DNA from: Posidonia oceanica
Lineage: Eukaryota; Streptophyta; Magnoliopsida; Alismatales; Posidoniaceae
Reading direction: 5' to 3'
Assembly: GCA_037176725.1 (NCBI GenBank)
Contig: JAZBRS010000013.1
Coordinates: forward strand, 12,093,001-12,157,000
Length of the DNA: 64,000 bases
Shown here: positions 43,124 through 56,118 of the stretch, piece by piece
Position numbering within the stretch: position 1 is the stretch's first letter
Layout: each line of letters begins with the position of its first letter
Position numbers and translations under genes: made by a program
Notes under the pieces: generated by a model
What the model was told of the DNA's origin: nothing
Databases searched by the model: none
What the model saw: only the letters and a program-made list of their open reading frames with translations

Positions 43124-43140
43124 GATGCCCCTCCCTGAGC
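43124..43140 (-). other. Polypurine tract of element B
   Basis: The minus strand reads GCTCAGGGAGGGGCATC next to TGTAGACACACC. The purine run and the inverted partner GCTCA (43165-43169 on the plus strand) are conserved with elements 1, C and D. Confidence 0.78.
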
Positions 43141-45601
43141 GATGTCAAGCGGAGCGAGACCGTTGCTCAAGGTAGACAAGACACCCGCCCTGATGCCGGC
43201 AGGAGCGCAAATGACTGTAGGTGCGAGCGAGCCGCTCACCCGGTGGATGCACCGGAGAACGTGACTCAGGGCCACAATGCAGATGCAGATGCGAATGCAA
43301 TGCGTGTTGATGCAATGCGATGCATGCTAATACAGAAGTTAGTGCAGAGGTTATGTTAGTGCAGATGTAATGCATGCCGATGCAGTTATTTACTATGCAA
43401 TGTTGTTAGTAAAAGAATGCGATGCTGATGCCGAAGAGATGCAAATAAAGCTATAGTGCAATGCATGAGTTCGGGGATTGGTCCGATCTCACAAAATAAA
43501 TGCTTGACAAGACTAATGGGCTTGGCATCCAAGCAGTTAGGGCTGCTAGCCCAACAAGCAAAAGGGGAGACAATTGGACGGTTGTCGACTGAGCAGTTAG
43601 GGCTGCCAGCCTGTAGGGGAGACAGGAGCAGCTTGTCCTCGCCCGAGGAAGCAAGCAAGAAGGAGAAAAGGGGGAGGCAAGCATGGACATCATCCGCATG
43701 GAGCGAAGCCACGCAAGGGCTAATCCTTGCATGAGGATACAGGGCAAGACTCCGAGCATACGGGGTCCGAGAAGAGCTTGTCCTCACCCAAGGAAGCAAG
43801 CAAGAAAAGAAAGGAGGTTGGCAAGCGTGGGCATCGTCTGCACGGAGCGAGGCCACGCACGAGCTGATCCTTGCACGAGGATACAGGGCAGGACTCCAAG
43901 CATACGGGGTCCGAGAAGAGCTTGTCCTCGCCCGAGGAAGCAAGCGGGGGGTTCCGCGCAGACGGAAACCGAAGGGGGGCTTGTCCTCGCCCAAGGAAGC
44001 AAGCAGCAGTCTGATCCTTGCTTGAAGGGACAGACAGGGGGCTCGTCCCCGGCCAAGGAAACGAGCAGGAGGGAAAGAAGAAAGAGGCTTGTCCTCACCC
44101 GAGGAAGCAAGCGCGCGGGACCCCATCCACATGGAGGGAAGTCACGCAAAAAAGGAAAAAGGCTTGTCCTCGCCCGAGGAAGCAAGCAGGAGAGGCAGAA
44201 GAAAGAAGCTTGTCCTCGCCCAAGGAAGCAAGCACGCGGGACCCCGTCCGCACGGAGCGGAGCCACGCAAAAGGGAAAAAGGCTTGTCCTCGCACGAGGA
44301 CAAGCAAGAGAGACAAAAGACTTATCCTCACATGAGGATAAGTAGGAAGGGAAAGGGGGAGGGCAAGCGTGGGCATCGTCTGCATGGAGCGAAGCCACGC
44401 AAGGGCTGATCCTCGCACGAGGATACAGGGCAGGACTCCGAGTATACGGGGTCCGAGAAGAACTTGTCCTTGCCCAAGGAGCAAGCAGGGGCGCGCATAC
44501 GCTTATCCTTGGCCGAGGAATAAGCGGGCCTGATCCTCGCCAGAGGAATAGGGAAACTCCATCCGCGTGGAGCTGCACAAGGCTTGTCCTCGCCCGAGGA
44601 AGCAAGCAAAAAGGAAAAAGGCTTGTCCTCGCCCAAGGAAACAAGCAGGAGGGACAGAAGAAAGAAGCTTGTCCTTGCCCGAGGAAGCAAGTGCGCGGGA
44701 CCCCGTCCGCACGGAGGGAAGTCACGCAGAAAAGGAAAAAGGGGCTTGTCCTCGCCCAAGGAAACAAGCGGGATGGGAAGAAGAAAGAGGCTTGTCCTGG
44801 CCCGAGGAAGCAAGCGCGTGGGACCCCGTCTGCACGGAGCAGAGCCACGCAAAACGGAAAAAGGCTTGTCCTCACACGAGGATAGGCAAGAAAGACAAAA
44901 GACTTATCCTCGCCCGAGGATAAGCAAGAAAAGAAAGGAGGCAGGCAAGCGTGGGCATCGTCCGCACGGAGCGAAGCCACGCAAGGGCTGATCCTCGCGC
45001 GAGGATATAGGGCAGGACTCCGAGCATACGGGGTCCGAGAAGAGCTTGTCCTCACCCGAGGAAGCAAGCAAAAGGGAAAAAGGGAGAATGATACCAGAGG
45101 ACAGCTAAAAAGATGCCCCTGGTATCAGGGATGATACCAGGGGACCGCCGAGGCGCCCCTAGTACCAAAGGAAAATGCAGACAAAACTAACGCGTTTGCC
45201 AAGCGAGCAGTTGGGGATGCCAGCCTAGAGCAAACTGGGCAAGTGCGGTAGCGGTGATGCATGGGTCAGCAGGGGTTCTTGCGGGCATGTTGACTGTAGG
45301 GGAAGCTTTGCTGCAACTCTCTTACTGAGGCTGCTGATCGCATGGTGCTTGTGGGGGAACTATTCTAGACTTCTTGCGGGGCTGCTTCAGGTTGTCTGCA
45401 TGGGCTAATGCTCTGAAGTGTTTGATGTAGGTCCTGCAATATCCTGGCAGGAAGAGATATGCAATAGGCAAGGCATGCAACACAAACAAATGGCGTGAAA
45501 CATCTTTGTATTGAGTGAATCTCTAGTTACACGCCTCTGGTAGGCCAAAAGATACAGCTTGATTCAAGAAAAGCTATACAAGCAAACAACTGCATATATG
45601 T
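43141..45601 (-). other. Non-coding 3' region of element B
   Basis: No gene is present. It contains GCAG/CTGC hairpins (43537-43550, 43593-43606), the CTTGTCCTCG hairpin array, a perfect CCCCTGGTATC/GATACCAGGGG hairpin (45116-45143), and about 350 featureless bases before the extra ORF. Confidence 0.75.
43625..45075. repeat. CTTGTCCTCG hairpin array of element B
   Basis: About 25 hairpins are variants of GCTTGTCCTCG, short loop, CGAGG, AAGCAAGC. Perfect examples are 44282-44305 (11-bp stem) and 44321-44342 (CTTATCCTC/GAGGATAAG). Others are GCTCGTCC/AAACGAGC (44040-44065) and CTGATCCTCG/CGAGGATATAG (about 44989-45010). Outer stems change on both sides. Larger units of several hundred bp (with GGGACCCCGTCCGCACGGAG) repeat as well. 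Confidence 0.88.
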
Positions 45602-46804
45602 CTAGTTATGCCGGGCCTTCTTTGCTGGGCGGGAGTTAGGAAACTGGGGGGTGCCAGGAGGGATCTCGCTGAGGGGCCAGAGTACCTACACCTCGGTGAC
45701 ATACTCAGAAGTACATCCCGAGCCCTTCACAGCTGCAATGTTGGTAGACTTCACCCCGTGCCGCATCAGGTCTACTAGCACTGTTGTAGATGCTGTTGTG
45801 CTGAAGGGGTAAATTTGCATGAGTCTGGGCACAGTGCTATCAATGAATGCGCCCTGCCAGTAGCCAAACTGCTGCATAACCCGGATAGGGTGGTATTCCA
45901 CACCCCTGATGAATCCTGGCAACACTACGAGCCGCGTATCGTGAGCATCGAAGAAGACAGTAAAGGGCTCTACTGCAGATAGGATGATGCGCCAGGTCAC
46001 TGCATCATCTGTCAGCTCAGATAGCTTCTGATACTCCTCTGGCACACTCTTTATAGTTCTTGCATGACCACTACTGCAGTATGTTTCAATAGCATGCCTC
46101 TGAGGGTGCAGGAGGTCCTTCTCCAGGTGTGCAGCTAGCCAGATCTATACCAGCACTCCACAGCCGTGGAACTGGCGGCAGCGGTGCACAACGCGGTCCA
46201 GCCCACGGTATGTTTCTATGAGGACGACTGGTGCCAGGTCGATGTGCTGGGTCACCATTGCAAGTGCAATCTCGGCAATCTCGATTGCAACCGTCATCCT
46301 GCCATGTGTGAATATGAGCTCGCCTAGAAAGCGGATGTTGAATCCTCGGAGCCACAGCTCGCTTCTGAGTTCAGCGTGCTTTTCCATAACAGTATCAAAG
46401 TATGCAAGGCGAAGCAGGGGCGTGGGGCCGCTGGTGTAGATTAGTCTTGGTTGGACGCCTTTAGCAGAGAGCCCAGTCAGCTGGCTCAGGACCGCAGTGT
46501 ATCCATCACGCCTCATAAAGATTGGAGGTCCCATAATTGTAGAGAAGCCGCAGATCCGGCGCACCTCCTCCAGCATAGGAGTCAACTCTGTCCTTCCTTA
46601 GCGGAAGACATGGTGCACTGGCTTCCAGAACCTTGCTGCAGTGCATAGGAGATGCCGGCTTACTTCAACATCTATTGCCTTCAGAAGCTTAGAAGGAATA
46701 CCCCAAGTGTGCAGCCTCTCGCAATCAGCTTTAGTGAGTTTGCCAACCCACTCCCGTAGGATATCTGAACAGTGCATGGGAGTGACCAGAGTCGGGTAAC
46801 CCAT
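45602..46804 (-). pseudogene. Decayed extra ORF of element B
   Basis: This is the counterpart of the 400-codon ORF at 23266. Homologous start (ATG at 46804, AMGYPTL) to stop (45602) is 1203 bp, identical in length to element 1. Three in-frame stops interrupt it: in HVFR-stop-GRTELTP (about 46598), GVLV-stop-IW (about 46146; CAG to TAG) and TEV-stop-VLWP (about 45683). Otherwise it is collinear (LTPMLEEVRRICGF, LAPVVLIETYRGLD, KKARHN at the end). An ATG 15 codons upstream (46849) is preceded by an acceptor-like TTACAG. Function unknown, as for the intact copy. Confidence 0.88.
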
Positions 46805-46849
46805 CGCAAGAATGTAAGTGTAGGCTACTGGTATAGATGGCTCGGGCAC

Positions 46850-48320
46850 CTGTAATCAGAGTTGTAGTTTATCAGATCAAGCATAAGCATACAACACTTG
46901 GCTGGTAAATATGTAGAATTGAAGGCTAGCATTGCAATTCAGTAGTTTTAACAGTTAACATTCAGAGTGCAGATATTAAACATATTCAGACTAAGGCAAT
47001 TCTGCTGGGGCAAGTGGTTGGTTAGAGCCTTGGACCAGTGCAGCTTGAAGAAGGTCGGCGCATGCTCGATAGAAGTACTGTCTCAACGCCAAGCAAAGTT
47101 TTGCAGAGCGGGAAGATGGAAGGAAAGGAAGGACTTATGCTATGCGTGCATGCATGGTTTATGCTTGATATGCGTAGCTATATGCATGATCTACAATAGA
47201 TGCTATAGATGTATGCATGATTTCGCTTATATGCTGTAGCCCACAGCATATGGAGTGCTTAGTGCCTGCTGCAGAGGAAGAGAGGGGTCCCTGACTCACT
47301 GGACTCTACTCAAACTCTTAACCTACTGGTGGCGCTCAGGGAAGGGTTATTTGCAGTGCGGGGGTGGTGGGTGGTGAGGATAGACTCTAGACCAAACTCC
47401 CAAGGACTTACACCTACTCTTTTTGCATCATTTTGCTCCCTCATAGGCATGTAGGTTTCCCCTATCCCTAACTTGGAGGTAATGGCCACCTAGTTGAAGC
47501 TGGGGAGCTGCTTGCTAGGCCTTGCTGGGTTTAAAGGCTTTGCCAGATTTATGGATTCCCCAGGCGCAAGTTTCTGCTTATCTCTAAGACAGGTAAGGGA
47601 TGGGTGCTACTTGCTTTTTTCCTTTTTCTGGAGTTGCCTTTTTATTTTGCTCCTTCTTTTTTTTGCTTTTTTTTTTTGCTTTCTTCTTTTTTGCTTTTTG
47701 CTTTGCTTTTTTCTTTCCTTCTTCTTTTTTTGCAAGCTTCCGCTGTCCCAGGCTTAGAGGTAATGGGTGCTAGGGTTTTGAAGTGGATTTGGGGGCTCCC
47801 AGGTGCTAAGTGATGGATCATTTCCGAGGTAGTTCGGAGGGACAGGGTTATGCTACATGCCTCTATCTCTAGGGCCTGCTTCTGTCTTCGCCTTCTATTT
47901 GCTTTTCTTCTATGCCCATGCTCAGACATATTCTTTTATGCTCACATTTGCTCACGCCCTAGCATTTTATCTCCCTCGGGAGGTGCAAGTCCTAGGGGGT
48001 TTGGTTGTTTCTCCTGTTCTCAGTTGAAAGGTGGCTCCCTCACTAGCTAAGATGCCTAAGTAGTGTCAGGTGAGGCAGGGTAGACTCCTTCCAAAGTAGG
48101 CAGCACGTTCGATTTCAACATCGGGCCAGATGCAATGCATGATTTTTGCTGAGGATTTTTTATTTTTGCTGGAGGTATGCTGAAAGAGATAGAAATGCAA
48201 AGATATATGTAGAGAGTGCGGGAATGCAAGGGGCGAGATCGGAATGCAAGGAGAATGTGCAAGGAAGAGAGGATGCAAAGGGTAGGATGGAAGAGAATGC
48301 TCTGCAAAGCAGGGGCTGGG
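46850..48320 (-). other. Extra-ORF to pol spacer of element B
   Basis: No gene. A T-rich stretch (47590-47740) mirrors the A-rich tract of element 1. Conserved short blocks (TGGTGGCGCTC near 47325; GGTGGCTCCCTCACTAGCTAAG near 48030) match element 1 on the opposite strand. Confidence 0.6.
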
Positions 48321-50682
48321 CTATTGATAGTACTTCTTGAGGTAGCATGCGTTGACCAACTCTGACTGCCCAGTCTGATCCATGTCCTCAAGAATTGCCA
48401 CGCCACCTGAGAATGCCTACTTGACCACAAAGGGGCCACGCCAGTTGGGTCGGAATTTGCCTCAACCGTCTGGCAGGTGGATGGCTCACAAGACAAGGTC
48501 TCCTGGCTGAAAGCTTCTAGGGCGCACCTTCTTCAGGTATGCTCTTGCCATCCGCTTCTGGTAGTAGCGAGCATTGTGCATTGCTTGCAATCTACGCTCA
48601 TCAATCAGGTTGAGCTGGGCACAGCGGTCCTCGACCCATTCTGCTTCTTCCAGCTCTGCCTCTCGCAGGATTCGAGCAATGGGATCTCCACTTCGACAGG
48701 TAGCACTGCCTCCATGCCATATGCCAGCGAATAGGAGGTAGCTCTTGTAGAGGTCCGCATTGATGTTCTGTATGCCCAGAGCGCGTACGGGAGCTTATCA
48801 TGCCAGTCTCTGTGGGTTTCTGCCATCTTCTTCATTATCTTCACAATGTTCTTGTTGGCAGACTCCACTGCTCTATTCATCTGTGACCGATACAGCGAGG
48901 ATCTATGATGCTTGATCTGATGCTTCTGTAGGTATTCCTCGATCCTCTTTGCAATGAAGTTCGAGCCATTGTCTGAGATGATTGCATGCGAGACCCCATA
49001 TCGAGTGACAATGTTGTTTCTGATAAACCTCTCTGTCACCGCAGCTGTGACCGCCTTGTAGGAGGCTGCTTCCACCCACTTAGTGAAATAATCTATCGCT
49101 ACCAGGATAAAGCGATGACCATTCGATGTTGCAGGGTGTATAGCGCCGATGACATCCATCCCCTAGGTGGAGAAGGGCCATGGCGAGGACATGCTATGTA
49201 GTTCCTACGGGGGTGCGTGGATAAGATTACCATGGATCTGGCAATTGTGGCATCTACGCACAAACTGGTAGCAATCTGCCTCCATGGTTGACCAGAAATA
49301 GCCTTGCAACATTATCTTCTTGGCCAGCAGCACTCCATTCATATGTGGACCACAAGTCCCTGCATGAACTTGGAGCATAAGGGTGTCGGCCTCTGACTTG
49401 CTTAAGCAACGCAGGAGCATCTGGCTGTATGATCTTCTGTATAGCTGCCCTGCCCCCAACACATACTTTGATGCCAGACGCACCAATGTTCTTCTGTCTG
49501 CTGCTGAGGTGCCGGGCAGGTGGCTGCCAGACTCAAGGAAGGCTTTAATGTTGCAGTACCAGGGCTGCTCTTCTGCTGAATCTGCCTCCTCTATGCTCAT
49601 GCAGTGCGTAGGCTGCTCCATGCATGTAACTGATACATCTACTGCTCGATCCTCAGGTATACTGAGCCAGGACGCCAAGGTTGCCAACGCATCTGCATAT
49701 GCGTTCCTTGCTCTGTTCATATACGAGAAACGAATGCTTGCAAACTGCTCTATCAGCTTTAGCAGGTGTTCGTGATATGGCACTAACTTTGGATCTCTTG
49801 TTCTCCAATCGCCAGTCACTTGGGAAATCACCAGCATGGCATCGCCATGCACATGCAGCTTCTGCGCCTCGTGCTCGAGTGCGACCTTCAATCCCAGAAT
49901 GCATGCTTCATATTCTGCTTCATTGTTAGTGCATTTGAAGGTCAACTTCCTTGCAAAGGAGATCATCTACCCCTGCGGTGAGGTCAGCACCGCACCTATG
50001 CCTCGACCCTTCTTATTGACAGCGCCATCAAAGTAGAGTTGCCAATGCTCTAAGTCGTCAAGGTCCTCCTCAGCGTCTTCCATTACAAAAAGGATGTCCT
50101 CATCCGGGAACTGCGTCTAGAGAGGCTGGTATTCAGGCAAAGGAAAGTCTGCAAGGTGGTCTGCCATGGCTTGGCCCTTCATGGCTTGCTGCGTGACAAA
50201 GGTGATGTCGTACTGAGACAACAGCACCTGCCACTTGACGCATCTGCCTACCATTACTGGTTTCTAAAAGAGGAACTTGATGGGGTCATGTCGGCATAGG
50301 AGCCATACCGGATACGCCATCATGTAGTGCCTCAGCTTCTGTGCAGCCCAGAAGAGGGATAAGCAGGTCTTCTCCATTGTGCTATACCTGGCTTCGCAAT
50401 CATTGAATTTCTTGCTCAGGTAGTAAATTGCATGCTCCTTTCTACTAGATTCATCATGCTGGCCCAAGACGGCGCCCATGGAATGCTGGGTGGTAGAGAG
50501 GTAGAGAAGCAGAGGTCACCCTGGCATGGGAGGGACCAACACAGGAGGCTTGGTTAGAAGCTGCTTAATCTTGTCAAAGGCAGCTTGGCACTCTTCGCTC
50601 CAGCTGACCTGTGCATTCTTCTTCAGGAGCTTAAAGATCGGTTCGCATATAGGCATGAGCTGCGCAATGAACCGACTGATGT
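48321..50682 (-). pseudogene. pol: Element B pol, downstream half: RT end, RNase H, second RNase H, integrase
   Basis: On the minus strand it begins SRFIAQLMPICEP directly after the solo LTR and ends KKYYQ-stop at 48321. RNase H (SSRKEHAIYYLSKKF), the second RNase H (TNNEAEYEACILGLK, HGDAMLVI, YADALATL) and integrase (HAGTCGPHMNG, GAIHPATSNGHRF, SDNGSNF, ESANKNIV) are all recognisable. Stops are scattered, for example TAG for Gln just after DPIKFLF (about 50261). At the position where element 1 has TAG (19861), B has TGG (RCVKWQVLLSQY), showing that the element 1 stop is derived. Confidence 0.9.
50678..50682. repeat. Target duplication of solo LTR (left, GATGT)
   Basis: GATGT precedes TGTTGACACCCC at 50683 and recurs at 56114-56118. 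Confidence 0.9.
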
Positions 50683-53600
50683 TGTTGACACCCCATTTTG
50701 ACAGGATGAATCAATTAGAATCTTCTGGTGGCTTCTGGATCCAAATTTAGGTCCAAACCTACACATTTCCTTTTCATCCATCTCCTCAAAACAAGCCCAA
50801 ACTTAACCTAGAATCACACCCAATTCCCAAGCCCAAAAACTATCCAAAAACTAAAGGAAAACTCACCCTTCCTAACTTAGCAAATCCACCAAAAAATCCT
50901 TAGAAATTTCAAACCAAAACCACTCCCAAAAACTCTAGAAAACCTAGGTAAAACTACCCTTTTTCTACACCTCAAAATCCTTCCAAAACCTTCCAAAATC
51001 CAAATCCAACCCTTGGTCCAACACTAGAGACCTAGGCCACACACTCCCCAAATTTCACCTCTTTTCTAAACCTCTAACCCCTTCATTTATTCAAATTATC
51101 CTTTTCTCTCTCCTAGATTATTCTTTTCTCTCTCCTCTCTCTCTCCTTCTTATTCTCCTTCTTTTCACTCCCTTCTCTCTTCTTTCCTTGCCTGCTGTGG
51201 GCCCACCTTGTGCATCTATCTCTTCTGTATCTTATTTATGTTTTTATTTTATTTTTAGCTTATTCTTTGATTTTTTAATATTTACTTTCCTTCCACTCCC
51301 CTTTTTTCTTCTTTACTCCCTTATTTCTTCCTTTTCTTTTTCCTTTTCCCTTTCCTTTCCTTTCTTCCACTAAATCTCTAAAAAATCTTTAAAAATCCTT
51401 TAAAACTCTAAAACAAAAGAGAAACCAATCAAAACCCTAAAAAGAAATAATTAAAAACTTAAACAAGCAATTAAAAACAAAAACCTAACCAAACCTAGCT
51501 AAAACTAAAAGCTATGAGGGCAATCTAAAAAATACAAAACTAATAAAAAAAAAATGCTATAAAATCAAGCAAAAACTATAATATACTCAAAACAAACCAA
51601 AAGTAAGAACCCTGGTGAAAATAATCAAAAAACAAATCCCCAAAAAGAAAGAAAACAATTTAAAATACTAAGGCAAGTAATTAAGAAAAGACTTAACCTA
51701 ACAAATCTAAAAGAAACAATTTGAAAACTTAATTAAAAAGGAAAAAGAAATAATCAAAAAGCTTGAAACAATTTAAAAACACTCAATTAAAAACTTAACA
51801 AGAAGAACTTAACTAAATATTAAAAGAATTTAACAAACAAAATCAAATTTAAAAGAAGACTTAAAGAAAACCCTAAAAGATTAAAATCAAAAGCTAAACC
51901 TTACCCTAATTAACTTAAAAACAATCTTTAAAAAGCCTAATAAAAAATCCCAAAGACTTAACAAGAATAACATAACTAAAAAAACAATTTAAAAACTTAA
52001 CAAACATTTAAACAAAATCAAAAACAATTTAAAGAAAACTTAAACCCTAAAAACTCAAATCAAAACTAAAACTCTTTCTAATCCTAATTAACTAATTAAA
52101 AACAATCATTAAAAAACCTAATTAAAATCCTAACTTAAACACAACTACTCTAAAAACTTTTTCAAAACTTTTCTATTCTTATTTTTAATTTTAATTTTAA
52201 TTTTAATTTTCTTCTTCTTTCTCTTCTTCCTTTCTTTTCCTTCCTTCCTTCCTTTCTTTTCTATTTCTTTTTCCTGCTTTTGTTCCGGCCCAGCTGCTGG
52301 CCTTCTCCCCCCTTCTTTCTTTTTTTTCTTTTTTCTTTTTTTGCGCAGCCCGGTCCGCACCCGCAGTCCTCCTCCTCTTCCCTCCTTCTTCTTCCTCAGC
52401 TTCTTCTCCCGCCAGCCAATTCCCTCCCCCTTCTTCAAATTCAATTTCCTCTTCCCTCTCGATCACATCAGCACCAACTCATCCTCCTCCTCTCTCTTCT
52501 CTCTGCGGGACTTCCGGGGCATTAATTGCCAGTCTCTTCGCCAGTTGTCCTTCACTCCGTTAGCTGCAGCCTGCGCCGGTGGATTTTCAAAATCCCAGCG
52601 TGCTCGTTTCATTTGGAGCCCCTGTTAAAAACCCCAGCAATCTCCTCCTTCACTGTCTTTTTTTCGTCGTCCAGAGAGAGAACATCCAGAGTCCTAAGAG
52701 CCACCCAATTCCTCTCCTTCTTCCTCCTCTGAACTCAGCTCCTCTTCCTCTTCCATTCCATCTGAACAGCACCCATTCCACCCAGCAAACCACTCCCATT
52801 TCACCCCCCAATCTCGACCAAACTTCCAGCAATCCGCCCTTCCAATCCACACCCAAAGCCACCCCAGAAATCACCCCGACACCACCTGATACAACTTAGC
52901 AACCCAACACCTTCTTCCTCAAAAATTGCCAACTCTCCTGAGCCCCAAACCTGCCCAAACTCCAGCATCCCACTCCCCAGAACATCACCTTCTCAGACCA
53001 CCTGAGCCTCAGCCCTCATCCCCACCACAGCACCAACCTCCCACTACAAACGCCTAAGGACCGCACGAGCTCCAAGAGCACGCCGGTGCTTTCAGATCGC
53101 TTCCCCGTCGTGCCGATCGTCCGATCGACCTCCAGAAGTCCTGCAGACCTCTGTCATCCTCTCTGGCCTGCCTTAGCCGTGCCGTGGCTCGCCGACGCCA
53201 CTCCGGTCTCCGCATAGCTCCGATGAACGCAGCCCGCCGCTCAGCGCCGCTCCAGCTGCCCTCCTCCTCTGTTCATGATCACTGGTAGCAACTGCTACAG
53301 TGACCATGGCTGTTGTGAATTTACTGTGCTCTTATTTTCCATTAGCATGCAAATTTTACCATGTATTGCATTTCTGGCTTATGCTTTTGTTTTATTACTT
53401 TCCAGTCCTACCATCGTTTAAGAATCATTTAAGTTTGAATTTAAATCATATGAAATTGCATGAAAAACCTAAAAATCTGATTAATTGCTAGTTAGTCCTC
53501 CTACTGTGTTTTCCTTTAACTTTTATTTTAGTTCAGGCCCTGCATGTATTTTTATTTTCATTTCAGTCCTCTGCAGTTATAGTTTATTTACTTTTCTTTA

Positions 53601-56113
53601 TTTCCAGCCCAGTTATTTATTTTATTTACATTCCAGTCCATTTACAGTTCATTTAACTTTCTGTCCATTTACATTCTAGTCCAGCTGTTTATCTTATTTA
53701 CTTATTAGTCCTGTTGTAGTTCAAATAAGTTTTATGCTCTTTATTTTTCAGTCCAGTTTCTTTTTATTTTTGCACTTCAGTCCTTTAGTTGTTAAACTCA
53801 TTTAATGCTCTGATTTTACCTTAGTACAATGCATTTTAGCCCTCCTCTTTATTTTATTTACTTTTTAGTCCTCTGATCTGTTAATAAAAGCATTTTATTT
53901 TTATCTTTTCTTACTGCATTGCATTTTTCTCCCATACTTTTTGTTTTTTGCACATAGGTCCTTCATTTGCATGCATAGCATCTGTTTTTCAGCATTTTTT
54001 CTTATAAAATTGCATTTTAGACCCTACATGTTTTAAAATTACACATACGTCCTCTGCATGTTTATAAAACTCATTTAAATGCATATTTTTGCTTATAAAA
54101 TTGCATTTTAGCCCCTGCATATTTCAAAACTGCACATAGGTCCTCTGTTTGCATTCACAGACCTTTCAAAACCACATTTTACCTTATAAAATTGCATTTC
54201 AACCCCTGCATGTTTCAAAATTGCATGTAAGTCCTTCACATGTTTTCAAAACTTATTCAAATGGAAGTTTTACCTTATTAAATTGCATTTCAAACCCTGC
54301 ATTTTGTAAAATTGCATTCAGACCCTCAAGTTTTCAAAAACCTTGCATATAAGCCCCTAACTTTTCAAAATTCTTGCATTTAGGTCCCTCCACTTTTTCA
54401 AAACTTGCATATAGGTCCTTAAGTTTTCTGAAAAGTCATTCTTAAGTCCTTTTTGCACTTTCTGCATGCATTTGCACCCCATGCATCTTTGCATTTGGCA
54501 TCTTTGCACACACTTAAGCATTCCTAGCTCCCATTTACGTGGGAGGACCTGTTTTGCACACCCCTAGGACCTCTTTTACACTTAGATCCATTCTTCTCCC
54601 CTGTTCTGGCCCTTCTACCTTGAAGCCAGCATATCTTCTGATCGGGCCGCCGGATCTTCTCAACCAAGCTACCTAAACAACCCTAGTGGAGCGCACTTCA
54701 ATGCAGATCAAGCATTTCTCAGATCAGGCTTCAGATCTCCAAGGTAAGTCCTTCTGAACCCCTGCACAGCATTCATTTGCACATCATTTGCATTGCATGC
54801 ATTGTTTTTGCTTTCTGTTTCCTCGAGCATGTAGATTAGGACTCCCTCTTCTTATCTATCAAATCTGTCTCCTCTTTTCGTGTACTCTCAGTGTTTTGTG
54901 TTGTGTTTCTCCTAGATTCATTTCTAATTGCGACTTTCTTCCCCCTTTTCCACGATCCGACCGCATCGTGAGCTTTTGGCAGCGTGCGAGACATATCGTG
55001 GGACACTTTGGTGGGAAACAGTCACAAGACAGTGGTAATCCCTCCACTTGCTTCCTTTCCCCTTTGTAGGTCTTCACACCTACATTGTGTGGTCTTTAAG
55101 CAGTGCTTGTCCTTACACTTGCACTATTTGCCTCCCCTTTGCTTCTTCTGCTATTTCTCTTTGCATCTGCATCTGCATGGCTTTACCGATGTTTTATCTT
55201 GCTTGCTTTGGCACCGTTTTGCATGCCCACTTTGCTTTTGGAACCGTTTTGCATGCTGGTTTTGTTTTCTGCATCATTTTGCATGCTCGCTTTGTTTTCT
55301 CGCACCGTTTTACGTGCTGGCTTTGTTTTTCGCATCGTTTTGCACGCCGATCTTTTTTTTGCGCCATTTCGCATGCTGCTTCTGTTTCTCGCATCATTTT
55401 GCGTATTTTATGCTGTTTTCTCTTGCATGTCGCCTGCATTGCTTGGTTTTACCTCTGTTTTGCTTTATCGCCTGCATTTGCATATAGGACAATGATGCTT
55501 ACTGCCTGGAATTCTCACAAACTAGGGTTTGCCCGGTTCGGAACACAGACAGCGTTGCTGAGCGCTTAGACTGCACATTTACTTCCTTGCATTGCATCTC
55601 ATCACTTAGAGCACACCTTTGAGCATCCATTTAGGCATTCATTGGCATTTAGGCATTCAAATCTGCATTTCCATGCGTATGCGAGCGTAAGCCTAGAAAG
55701 ACCGATTCTCGGGCGTGTCGGGGGTGCCTAACACCTTCCCTGCACGTAACAGGAGTCCTTGCCCAGTCTTTTGGCCCGCAATGACCATATTGCCCTTATC
55801 CTAGGCATGAGTCATATCATTTGCATTCATTTGCATTTGTTTTCCTTTGCATTGCTTTGCATTGCATCCTTTGCTTGGTTTTGCGTGTTAACCCATGCAT
55901 TTCTCCAATTTTCCTTGTCTCCCGATAATAGACACGGTGGCGACTCTGAATTGTCTTATCTTCTTCTTTTCTTATCTTTTCTCCTCTATTTTAAGTGTTT
56001 TCGAGTTGAGCCTTCCTCCTCGGACATAGCCGCTAATAGTGAACCTGATTCTGATTGGTGCACGCAAGCTTTTGGTAGTGTGCATGGACGATTTGAACAC
56101 CAGGATTACTACA
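50683..56113 (+). mobile_element. Solo LTR (5431 bp) of an element-1-related family
   Basis: It starts TGTTGACACCCCATTTTGACA and ends GATTACTACA, with GATGT duplicated on both sides and no internal region, so it is the product of LTR-LTR recombination. It follows the element 1 LTR part by part: C-rich start, A-rich zone (51380-52140), pyrimidine-rich promoter zone, GC-rich zone (52900-53290), T-rich zone with ATTGCATTTTAG repeats (53990-54440), a consensus splice donor (54744) and the U5 block (about 55690-55800). The sequence differs substantially, so it is a different subfamily. Confidence 0.93.
54741..54750 (+). promoter_or_regulatory. Consensus splice donor in the solo LTR
   Basis: AAG/GTAAGT with GT at 54744-54745, aligned with the GTATGT donor of element 1 (10233). 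The block upstream (54580-54743) is conserved with 10080-10232. Confidence 0.5.
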
Positions 56114-56118
56114 GATGT
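56114..56118. repeat. Target duplication of solo LTR (right, GATGT)
   Basis: Identical to 50678-50682. Removing 50683-56118 rejoins the RT codons ...LLGRLQYI and SRFIAQL... in one frame, which confirms the insertion. Confidence 0.92.

Noticed and set aside
43784..45067. A 427-codon open frame on the minus strand
   Set aside because: It lies wholly in the CTTGTCCTCG hairpin array; overlapping frames on both strands are open too, and the protein is only the repeat translated. A low stop frequency in a GC-rich tandem array explains it.
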